Origin: an uncultured Eggerthellaceae bacterium
GTDB taxonomy: Bacteria > Actinomycetota > Coriobacteriia > Coriobacteriales > Eggerthellaceae
Direction of reading: 5' to 3'
Length of the DNA: 6,627 nt
Assembly: GCA_902497215.1 (NCBI GenBank)
Contig: CABVEH010000066.1
Location: 1-6,627 of the forward strand
The position numbers and the translations under genes were made by a program. This document shows positions 1-5,320 of the stretch, piece by piece. Numbering within the stretch: position 1 is the stretch's first letter; each line of letters opens with the position of its first letter. A model generated the notes under the pieces. That model ran no database searches. It saw only the letters and a list, made by a program, of their open reading frames with translations, and was not told the origin of the DNA.

Positions 1-467
1 AGTGCTCCACCGTGCAGGTGGACTTCAACATGCCGGAGAGGTTCGACCTGACCTACCGCACCGAAGACAACACCGAGGAACGCCCCTGGATGCTGCACCG
101 CGCCATCTTCGGGTCCATCGAACGCTTCCTAGGAATCCTCATCGAGCACTACGCGGGCGCGCTGCCGCTTTGGCTGGCCCCGGTCCAGGCCGTGGTAATC
201 CCTATCGCCGACCGCCACAAGGAAGCCGCGGCAGAGTTCGCAGGCGAACTCAAGGGCGTGGGCGGCCGCGTGGAGGTCTACGACCAGAACGAGCCCATGA
301 AGGTGAAGATCGCCAAGGCCCAGGCGCAGAAGATCCCGTACATGGTCGTCATGGGCGACAAGGAGGTCGAGGAGCGCTCGATCAGCGTCCGCGACCGCGC
401 CGAAGGCGACCTTGGAAGCTGGGAGCGCCAGAAGTTCATCGACGTCATCCGCGACGCCGCGCTCTAG
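1..467 (+). CDS. thrS: Threonyl-tRNA synthetase, C-terminal part (5' truncated by window)
   Basis: This is the end of the class II enzyme that charges tRNA-Thr with threonine in the cytoplasm. The reading frame enters with TGC at position 3 (residues CSTVQVDFNMPERFDLTYR) and stops at TAG 465-467. The opening matches the catalytic-core segment that ThrRS carries just before motif 3. Motif 3 follows as HRAIFGSIERFLGILIEH; its first His (codon 96-98) corresponds to the zinc-ligand His of the active site known in E. coli ThrRS. From LPLWLAPVQ onward it is the anticodon-binding domain, ending with the family-typical GDKEVEERSISVRDR and GDLGS segments. Nothing looks broken, and the end lies where the family normally ends. 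All eleven Ile codons I counted are ATC, unlike trxB further on. The gene converges on the antiporter and shares its stop region. The assignment is firm; only the N-terminal portion is unseen. Confidence 0.97.
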   Translation, partial: CSTVQVDFNMPERFDLTYRTEDNTEERPWMLHRAIFGSIERFLGILIEHYAGALPLWLAPVQAVVIPIADRHKEAAAEFAGELKGVGGRVEVYDQNEPMKVKIAKAQAQKIPYMVVMGDKEVEERSISVRDRAEGDLGSWERQKFIDVIRDAAL

Positions 468-470
468 CGC
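459..470. repeat. Palindrome over two overlapping stop codons
   Basis: GCGC-TCTA-GCGC forms a 4-bp inverted repeat centred on the shared CTAG. The thrS stop (465-467) and the antiporter stop (464-466 on the opposite strand) both lie in or at its loop. An outer CCGCG (457-461) and CGCGG (473-477) could form a competing stem. Neither has a T-tract on either strand, so it is not a canonical terminator. Confidence 0.5.
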
Positions 471-1792
471 TTCGCGGACCCGTCTTCCTTCCGGCGAGGC
501 CTCAGCACCTGGGGCTTGATCGCGTTCCTTTCGCGCCCGAGCCTCACGTGTTCCTTTAGAACCCCCAGCGTGTTGCGGGGGTTCTTTGCTATCTTGCGCG
601 CGGCTTTCGCGAGCTCTGCGTCCATGGTATGCAGCACGATGGACGCGAACAGCGGCATCAGCAGCACGGTTATGCCGCCGGCCGCGATGAGCGTGGACCC
701 GACTTCCTGGGTGAACGCCCCCGACGACACGGCGACCGACGTCACTGCCACGACCAGGGGAAGCGCCGTCGTGCAGTAGAAGGCTATGCTCGCCTTCACC
801 CTGGGGTCGGTTTCCTTCATGTCCTTGCGCACGGACAGCGACACGAATATGGGAACGGCCCTGACAAGCAGCAAAGCTGCTATGAAAACGACCAGCAGCC
901 CAGGTTCGGCCACCACCCCTTCCGGGTCGATCTTCATTCCGCTCACGATGAAGAAAAGCGGCACGAAGAAGCCGTAGGCGATCCCGTTCAGCTTGTGCTC
1001 GAGGCTGGAATCGCCTTCGGGGAGGATGGCCCGCAAGGCGAACCCTGCAGCGAACGCTCCCAGGACGATGTCGAGGTCGAATACTGCAGACAGTGCCACC
1101 AGTCCCACCAGGAGCACCATCACGAACCGCACGCCGGTCTGCGCGTTGGTTTCGCGGTTCTTCCTCATGAAGGCGTACAGCTTCGACCCCTTGCGGGCGA
1201 GCACCTTCGAAACGAACACCGAACCCACCGCTATTCCGGCGAAGGCGAGCAGCACGAGCACGGTAAGCCACGTCGCGCGCGTGCCCATGAGGGCCGCTAT
1301 CGCGATTATCGGGCAGAGCTCTCCCCACACCCCGTATTCGACGACGCCCTTTCCCACGATGGTGTCGGTCTGGCCCCTGTCCTTGAGTATGGGGACCAAC
1401 GTCCCGAAGGCCGTCGTGGTCAAGACGATGGCCGTGGCGATTCCGGAGTGGAAGTTCCCGCGGTAGATGCCGATGGGGACGAACACGGCCAGCGCCACGG
1501 CGAACGACACGACCCAGGTGCGAAGGCCGTGCTTGCCGCCCTTCTCGGAAAGCTCCTGGACGTCTATCTCGTAGCCGGCCAGAAGGAACAGGAACCCAAG
1601 CCCCAGGTCGGAAAGGAGGCCTACCGCGATGTCGGACTGGACGAGCCCGAAGACGTTCGGCCCGACGAGCATCCCGGCGACGAGTAGGAAGACCGTTTCG
1701 GGGATTATCCGGTTGGGCGTGGCGGCCGAAAGAAGAGGACAGACGAAGGCGCATGCGACGACCACGAACAGCGACACCAGCTCGCTTTCCAT
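464..1792 (-). CDS. CPA2-family cation:proton antiporter (Na+/H+ or K+/H+ exchanger), membrane domain only
   Basis: A 442-residue integral membrane protein, hydrophobic over residues 1-390, that probably exchanges a monovalent cation for protons across the inner membrane. Family marks are FLFLLAGYEID (67-77), TTTAFGTLVPIL (125-136), the segment around WGEL (156-159), GAFAAGFALR (245-254) and FFIVSGMKID (280-289). About a dozen transmembrane helices can be drawn. The tail from about 391 to 442 is soluble and very basic, and there is no RCK/TrkA-N nucleotide-binding domain such as KefB/KefC carry. In KefC the ion-site helix carries a QD pair; here the aligned pair is Gly157-Glu158. The ATG at 1792 is preceded by AAGGAGGTG at 10-nt spacing, which fixes the start. 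It is transcribed alone, away from trxA and into thrS. The family is clear; the transported ion and any specific name cannot be read from the sequence. Confidence 0.9.
   Translation of the reverse strand: MESELVSLFVVVACAFVCPLLSAATPNRIIPETVFLLVAGMLVGPNVFGLVQSDIAVGLLSDLGLGFLFLLAGYEIDVQELSEKGGKHGLRTWVVSFAVALAVFVPIGIYRGNFHSGIATAIVLTTTAFGTLVPILKDRGQTDTIVGKGVVEYGVWGELCPIIAIAALMGTRATWLTVLVLLAFAGIAVGSVFVSKVLARKGSKLYAFMRKNRETNAQTGVRFVMVLLVGLVALSAVFDLDIVLGAFAAGFALRAILPEGDSSLEHKLNGIAYGFFVPLFFIVSGMKIDPEGVVAEPGLLVVFIAALLLVRAVPIFVSLSVRKDMKETDPRVKASIAFYCTTALPLVVAVTSVAVSSGAFTQEVGSTLIAAGGITVLLMPLFASIVLHTMDAELAKAARKIAKNPRNTLGVLKEHVRLGRERNAIKPQVLRPRRKEDGSAKR
558..587 (+). terminator. Terminator-like hairpin for thrS, inside the antiporter coding sequence
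   Basis: AGAACCCCC (558-566) and GGGGGTTCT (577-585) form a perfect 9-bp stem with a 10-nt loop, about 90 nt after the thrS stop. On the + strand it is followed by a modest T-rich tail (TTT, then GCTATCTT). On the - strand no T-run follows, so the polarity suits thrS. The same bases encode antiporter residues around NPRNTLGVL. The T-tract is weak, so termination may be partial. Confidence 0.5.
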
Positions 1793-1802
1793 TTTGGCTG
1801 TG

Positions 1803-1811
1803 CACCTCCTT
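1803..1811 (-). promoter_or_regulatory. Strong Shine-Dalgarno site of the antiporter
   Basis: The - strand reads AAGGAGGTG here, a near-perfect anti-SD complement, 10 nt before the ATG at 1792. It settles the start codon and suggests efficient translation. Confidence 0.85.
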
Positions 1812-1822
1812 CGACTGCAACG

Positions 1823-1831
1823 ATTCTATCA
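1823..1831 (-). promoter_or_regulatory. Extended -10 promoter for the antiporter
   Basis: The - strand reads TGATAGAAT: a TGn extension directly before TAGAAT, five of six matches to TATAAT. A start about seven bases downstream, near 1816, would give a leader of roughly 24 nt that still includes the Shine-Dalgarno site. No -35 box sits at normal spacing. The same nine bases recur before prfA at 3257-3265. Confidence 0.5.
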
Positions 1832-1932
1832 GCTAGGGCTCCTTGGCCTGCGTGTCAAGCGGTCCAACGTAACGATACGGCGAACTTTGGGCAACGTCTG
1901 GAATCGCGGTCCTTTTCCCTGTTTTTCTGGAA

Positions 1933-1938
1933 TAGTAT
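1933..1938 (+). promoter_or_regulatory. Possible -10 box for trxA-trxB
   Basis: TAGTAT matches four of six consensus bases and lies in the least GC-rich part of the divergent intergenic region, about 64 nt before the trxA ATG. No convincing -35 hexamer stands 16-18 bp upstream; the region there is pyrimidine-rich (CCTTTTCCCTG). It is the best candidate I can see for the trx operon promoter, but weak. Confidence 0.25.
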
Positions 1939-1989
1939 GCAATAAGCAACACATATGCACCGAGAACGTCAAACGAAAGCCATGGATAG

Positions 1990-1995
1990 AAGGAG
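1990..1995 (+). promoter_or_regulatory. Shine-Dalgarno site of trxA
   Basis: AAGGAG with a 6-nt spacer to the ATG at 2002. It supports that start over any alternative. Confidence 0.8.
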
Positions 1996-2001
1996 AGCGC
2001 A

Positions 2002-2310
2002 ATGAGCGAGGTAGTCACATCGGGGGATTTCCAGAAGAAGGTGCTTGAAGCCGACAAGCCGGTATTGGTTGACTTCTTCGCTACATGGTGCGGGCCCTGC
2101 AAGCGCCTTGCACCCACCCTCGACGAGGTGGCGAAGGACGTCGAAGGCAAGGCCTACGTCTACAAGCTCGACATCGACCAGAGCCAGGACATAGCGGCGA
2201 AGTACCGCGTCAGCTCGGTTCCCACCCTGATCCTGTTCAAGGACGGCCAGCCGGCCAAGAAGACCATCGGCGCGCAGCCCAAGCAGGCATTGATGCAGAT
2301 GTTCGACTGA
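2002..2310 (+). CDS. trxA: Thioredoxin
   Basis: A 102-residue cytoplasmic thioredoxin that reduces protein disulfides and is recharged by thioredoxin reductase. The active site is WCGPC (Trp29, Cys30, Cys33) in the usual context VLVDFFATWCGPCKRLAP, and the cis-proline loop is SSVPTL with Pro74. The DGQP turn and the KKTIG strand (residues 81-90) complete a single thioredoxin fold of normal length, with no signal peptide or extra domain. The start has a good Shine-Dalgarno site six bases upstream. Its TGA (2308-2310) overlaps the trxB ATG by one base, so the two are almost certainly co-translated. The gene for its reductase lying next door confirms the role as the general redox partner rather than a specialised thioredoxin-like protein. 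Confidence 0.97.
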   Translation: MSEVVTSGDFQKKVLEADKPVLVDFFATWCGPCKRLAPTLDEVAKDVEGKAYVYKLDIDQSQDIAAKYRVSSVPTLILFKDGQPAKKTIGAQPKQALMQMFD

Positions 2311-3248
2311 TGGTCGGCGAAGGCACCAAGGCATACGACACCGTGGTCGTGGGAGCAGGCCCTGCCGGCCTGACTGCCGCGATGTACTGCGCCCGCGCGG
2401 GGCTGAACTGCGTCGTGATAGAGATGCTCAGCCCCGGCGGCCAGATGGCTCAGACCGAGCACCTAGAGAACTATCCAGGCTTCTTCCATTCCACCAGCGG
2501 CTACGAGCTGTCCGAGATAATGAGCGAGCAGGCGACCAACTTCGGCGCGCAGCTCGTCTACGACCAGGTCTCGTCCGTCGACTTCCAGGCCTGCCCGAAG
2601 GTTTTGAGGATGACCGACGGCGAGCTTCTCGCCAAGACGGTGATAATCGCCACCGGAGCCCGCCCGGCGAAGCTCGACGTTCCGGGCGAGGCCGAGTACA
2701 TGGGCTCGGGCGTCTCGTATTGCGCCACATGCGACGGCAACTTCTTCAAGGGCAAGGACGTATGCGTGATAGGGGGCGGCGACACCGCCGTCGCCGACGC
2801 CATCTACCTTTCCAGGATATGCAGGAAGGTGTACATACTCGTCAGGCGCGACGTCCTGCGCGCCACGGCGATATACAACACCAAGCTGAAGGAGTTCGAC
2901 AACGTCGAGATAGTCTGGAACACGGTCGTCGACTCGATCGACGGCGAGGACGGCGCGGTGACGGGGGTCAGCGTCAGGAACGTCGTGAGGGGCGACAACA
3001 AGATCATCCCGGTGTCGGCCTGCTTCGTCGCCATAGGAACCGTCCCGAACACCGAGTTCCTCGACGGGTCGCTCGAACTCGGCCAGACGGGCCGCATCGT
3101 CACGAACGACGTGTGCGAGACGAGCGTGCCTGGCGTCTACGCGATAGGCGACGTGCGCATGAAGAGCCTCTACCAGGTGACCACGGCCGTCGCCGACGGG
3201 GCGGTTGCGGCCGAGGCTGCGGCGGAGTACCTCATACAGCACGAATAG
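2310..3248 (+). CDS. trxB: Thioredoxin reductase (NADPH, FAD flavoprotein)
   Basis: A 312-residue low-molecular-weight thioredoxin reductase that passes electrons from NADPH through FAD and a redox cysteine pair to thioredoxin. In order: FAD-binding GAGPAG (15-20); PGGQM (42-46); ATGARP (114-119); the redox-active CATC (Cys138, Cys141) followed by DG; NADPH-binding GGGDTA (155-160); VRRD with the two Arg (179-180) expected to hold the NADP phosphate; and the FAD-closing GVYAIGDV (275-282). Length and domain order are standard. Tyr288 sits where E. coli TrxB has the Arg of its RQ pair. Eleven of seventeen Ile codons are ATA, unusually many for this GC content. The ATG overlaps the trxA stop in TGATG and no clear Shine-Dalgarno site precedes it, so translation is probably coupled to trxA. 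A strong hairpin terminator lies about 30 nt beyond the stop. Confidence 0.96.
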   Translation: MVGEGTKAYDTVVVGAGPAGLTAAMYCARAGLNCVVIEMLSPGGQMAQTEHLENYPGFFHSTSGYELSEIMSEQATNFGAQLVYDQVSSVDFQACPKVLRMTDGELLAKTVIIATGARPAKLDVPGEAEYMGSGVSYCATCDGNFFKGKDVCVIGGGDTAVADAIYLSRICRKVYILVRRDVLRATAIYNTKLKEFDNVEIVWNTVVDSIDGEDGAVTGVSVRNVVRGDNKIIPVSACFVAIGTVPNTEFLDGSLELGQTGRIVTNDVCETSVPGVYAIGDVRMKSLYQVTTAVADGAVAAEAAAEYLIQHE

Positions 3249-3256
3249 CATTCATT

Positions 3257-3265
3257 TGATAGAAT
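3257..3265 (+). promoter_or_regulatory. Extended -10 promoter before prfA
   Basis: TGATAGAAT, identical over nine bases to the antiporter's element, lies nine bases after the trxB stop. No good -35 is visible within the trxB 3' end. The predicted start near 3272 would fall just upstream of the hairpin at 3280-3306, so any transcript from it must first pass a terminator. Confidence 0.5.
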
Positions 3266-3279
3266 ATGCCGAAAGACGG

Positions 3280-3306
3280 ATACGCGCCGCATGGCGCGTA
3301 TTTTTT
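3280..3306 (+). terminator. Intrinsic terminator between trxB and prfA
   Basis: ATACGCGCC and GGCGCGTAT form a perfect 9-bp stem (3280-3288 with 3293-3301) closed by a GCAT tetraloop. The run of six T at 3301-3306 includes the last stem base. This is a textbook rho-independent terminator in the + direction and most simply ends the trxAB transcript. It could also act as a leader attenuator for prfA. Confidence 0.85.
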
Positions 3307-3334
3307 CGCTTCCCGGCATCGAGATTGGAATGCA

Positions 3335-4408
3335 ATGCAAGACGTTAACATGAGGGAGAAGCTCTCCGACTTCCTCGAGGCCTACGAAGACCTGCAGAGG
3401 AAGATGGGCGACCCCGACATCCTTGCGGACCAGAAGGAATACAACCGCCTGGCGAAGGAATACGCCGACCAGGGGGCCCTTGCCAAGAAGGCGCAGGAGT
3501 ACGTCTCGGCCATGGAAGACCTCGAGGCCGCCAAGGAGATGCTCGGCGACGCGGACATGAAGGAGTTCGCGCAGGACGAGATCGCCCAGATAGAAGCCAA
3601 GCTTCCCCAGCTCGAGGAAGACATCAAGTTCATGCTGATCCCGGCCGACCCTGCCGACGAGAAGGACATCATCGTCGAGATCCGCGCGGCGGCAGGCGGC
3701 GACGAGGCGGCGATATTCGCCGGCGACCTGTACAAGATGTACGAAAGGTTCGCTGGCGATCAGGGCTGGAAGACCGAGACGCTCGACGTGTCGCCGTCCG
3801 AGGCCGGCGGATACAAGGAGATCCAGTTCAAGGTGAAGGGCGACCACGTCTACTCCATGATGAAGTTCGAGAGCGGCGTGCACCGCGTGCAGCGCGTCCC
3901 GAAGACGGAAAGCCAGGGCCGCATACACACCTCCACCGCGACGGTGGCCGTGCTTCCCGAGGCCGACGAGGTCGAGGTGGAGATCAACGACAACGACCTG
4001 CGCATAGACGTGTTCCGCGCTGGAGGCCCGGGCGGCCAGTGCGTCAACACCACCGACTCGGCCGTGCGCATCACGCACCTTCCCACCGGGCTCGTCGTGC
4101 AGTCGCAGGACCAGAAGTCGCAGCTCCAGAACAAGATAGCCGCCATGAGCGTGCTTCGCGCCCGCCTGTACGAGAAGATGCTGGCCGAACAGCAGGCCGA
4201 GGAGGGCGCCAAGAGGCTGGCGCAGATAGGCTCGGGTGACCGCGCCGAGAAGATCCGAACCTACAACGGCCCGCAGGACCGCGTCACCGACCACCGCATC
4301 GGGTTCAACTCCAGCTACAACGACGTGCTGATGGGAAGCAAGCTGATCGACGTGATAACGGCGCTTCAGGCAGCCGACCGCGCGCAGAAGCTGGAAGAGG
4401 CCGTCTAG
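3335..4408 (+). CDS. prfA: Peptide chain release factor 1 (RF1)
   Basis: A 357-residue class I release factor that recognises UAG and UAA in the ribosomal A site and triggers peptide release. The N-terminal coiled-coil domain covers about residues 1-105. The codon-recognition tripeptide is PKT (189-191) in HRVQRVPKTESQGRIHTS, which is the PxT type of RF1 rather than the SPF of RF2. The catalytic GGQ is at 233-235 in GPGGQCVNTTDSAVR, followed by THLPTG; Gln235 is the residue PrmC methylates. Family length is about 360. I chose ATG 3335, with GGA five bases upstream; ATG 3350 (MREKLSDF, 352 aa) is equally plausible and has a weaker ribosome site. An in-frame ATG at 3266 would run through the terminator hairpin and is unlikely. 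The stop abuts the prmC start with no gap. Confidence 0.95.
   Translation: MQDVNMREKLSDFLEAYEDLQRKMGDPDILADQKEYNRLAKEYADQGALAKKAQEYVSAMEDLEAAKEMLGDADMKEFAQDEIAQIEAKLPQLEEDIKFMLIPADPADEKDIIVEIRAAAGGDEAAIFAGDLYKMYERFAGDQGWKTETLDVSPSEAGGYKEIQFKVKGDHVYSMMKFESGVHRVQRVPKTESQGRIHTSTATVAVLPEADEVEVEINDNDLRIDVFRAGGPGGQCVNTTDSAVRITHLPTGLVVQSQDQKSQLQNKIAAMSVLRARLYEKMLAEQQAEEGAKRLAQIGSGDRAEKIRTYNGPQDRVTDHRIGFNSSYNDVLMGSKLIDVITALQAADRAQKLEEAV
4393..4400 (+). promoter_or_regulatory. Shine-Dalgarno site supporting the prmC TTG start
   Basis: GGAAGAGG inside the last codons of prfA stands 8 nt before TTG 4409. No comparable purine run precedes the next in-frame ATG at 4433, so this site favours the TTG start. 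Confidence 0.6.
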
Positions 4409-5320
4409 TTGGACGGTTGGACCGTCGGCCGCATGCTCTCCTGGATGGAGGGCTACCTGGCCGACCATGACGACCTCGATCCCAGGGTGTCAAGCCGCTG
4501 GCTTGTGTCCGATGCCGTCGGACTGACCTTCATGGAGCTCTATACCAATCTCGAACGCCCGCTCGATTCCGGCGAGTTGGACCTTCTGAGAGCCAACGTC
4601 AGAAGGCGCGCCGAGGGTGAGCCTTTGCAGTACATCGTCGGCAAGACGGGGTTCAGGCACATCGACGTGATCGTGCGCGAAGGCGTGCTGATCCCAAGGC
4701 CCGAAACCGAGGTTCTGGTCAGCGAGGTGCTGTCCAGGCTTCCCAGGGACAAGCACGTCTCGGGCGACGGGGAAGTGGAAGATCCCGACATCCTTGTGGC
4801 AGACATATGCACCGGAAGCGGATGCGTCGCCTGCTCGCTTGCTTACGAAAACCCGCGCATAAGCGCCGTTGCCACCGACGTCGATTCACGCTGCGTTCAG
4901 CTGGCACGCGACAACGCTGAGGCGCTAGGGCTTGCTTCCCGCGTGCATGTGGTCGAGTGCGACCTGGGCGAAGGGGTCGACCCTGCGCTTGTGGGGCGTT
5001 TCGACGCCGTGGCGTCGAACCCGCCCTATGTTCCGACTGAGGTGCTCCGCGATTTGCCGTCCGAGGTTTCGAACTTCGAGCCGGAACTTGCGCTCGACGG
5101 CGGCCCCGACGGCCTCGACGTGTTCAGGCGGATCGCGCCCTGGGCTCATGCGGCATTGAAGCCCGACGGCTTCCTGGCGGTGGAGCTGTACGAGGAATCG
5201 CTCGACCAGGCTGCCGACATAGCCCGACAAGCCGGGTTCGCCCATGTGGACGTGACAAGCGACCTCAACGGGCTTCCGCGCGTGCTGGTGGCCTCGAAGA
5301 CCGAAAAGGAGTCCTCATGA
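4409..5320 (+). CDS. prmC: Peptide chain release factor N5-glutamine methyltransferase
   Basis: A 303-residue SAM-dependent methyltransferase that modifies the GGQ glutamine of release factors, the product of the gene just upstream. The N-terminal helical release-factor-binding domain covers about residues 1-85 and includes RRRAEGEPLQYIVG (65-78). The Rossmann methyltransferase domain shows IPRPETE (95-101), the SAM loop DICTGSG (132-138), an acidic strand end TDVDS (156-160), and the catalytic NPPY (204-207) that holds the substrate glutamine. The start is TTG directly after the prfA TAG. It is supported by an upstream GGAAGAGG and because it keeps the WTVGRML opening that related proteins appear to have; ATG 4433 would cut eight residues. 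The TGA overlaps the next ATG in ATGA. Identification is secure; only the start is open. Confidence 0.94.
   Translation: MDGWTVGRMLSWMEGYLADHDDLDPRVSSRWLVSDAVGLTFMELYTNLERPLDSGELDLLRANVRRRAEGEPLQYIVGKTGFRHIDVIVREGVLIPRPETEVLVSEVLSRLPRDKHVSGDGEVEDPDILVADICTGSGCVACSLAYENPRISAVATDVDSRCVQLARDNAEALGLASRVHVVECDLGEGVDPALVGRFDAVASNPPYVPTEVLRDLPSEVSNFEPELALDGGPDGLDVFRRIAPWAHAALKPDGFLAVELYEESLDQAADIARQAGFAHVDVTSDLNGLPRVLVASKTEKESS
5306..5311 (+). promoter_or_regulatory. Shine-Dalgarno site of the purine nucleoside phosphorylase gene
   Basis: AAGGAG in the final codons of prmC with a 5-nt spacer to ATG 5317. It fixes the start, and with the 4-bp ATGA overlap implies translational coupling. Confidence 0.75.

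Noticed and set aside
629..1687. A 352-codon open frame on the + strand opposite the antiporter
   Set aside because: It is very His/Gln/Arg-rich with no domain signature; the antiporter on the other strand has transmembrane pattern, motifs and a strong ribosome site.
129..1820. A 563-codon open frame on the - strand overlapping thrS and the antiporter gene
   Set aside because: It is Arg/Gly/His-rich without recognisable domains and runs out of frame with the clear antiporter on the same strand and antisense to thrS. Long spurious frames are expected in DNA this GC-rich.
1853..1858. Perfect TTGACA on the - strand upstream of the antiporter
   Set aside because: It is 24 bp from the likely -10 TAGAAT, too far for a standard promoter. 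At 17 bp spacing the hexamer is TAGCTG, a poor -10. Probably chance.
1793..2001. Divergent intergenic region searched for an operator or riboswitch
   Set aside because: Only short repeats (CAACGT twice, TATGCA twice) and the palindrome CATATG are visible. None is long or symmetric enough to call a regulatory site beyond the listed promoters and ribosome sites.
3266..3334. In-frame upstream ATG extending prfA by 23 residues
   Set aside because: The extension would encode the terminator hairpin and T-run, has no ribosome site, starts right after the -10 box, and is absent from the usual RF1 N-terminus.
3170..4468. A 432-codon open frame on the - strand antisense to prfA
   Set aside because: Its composition (Val, Leu, His, Arg) mirrors the complement of a high-GC gene, it has no family motifs, and prfA accounts fully for the region.
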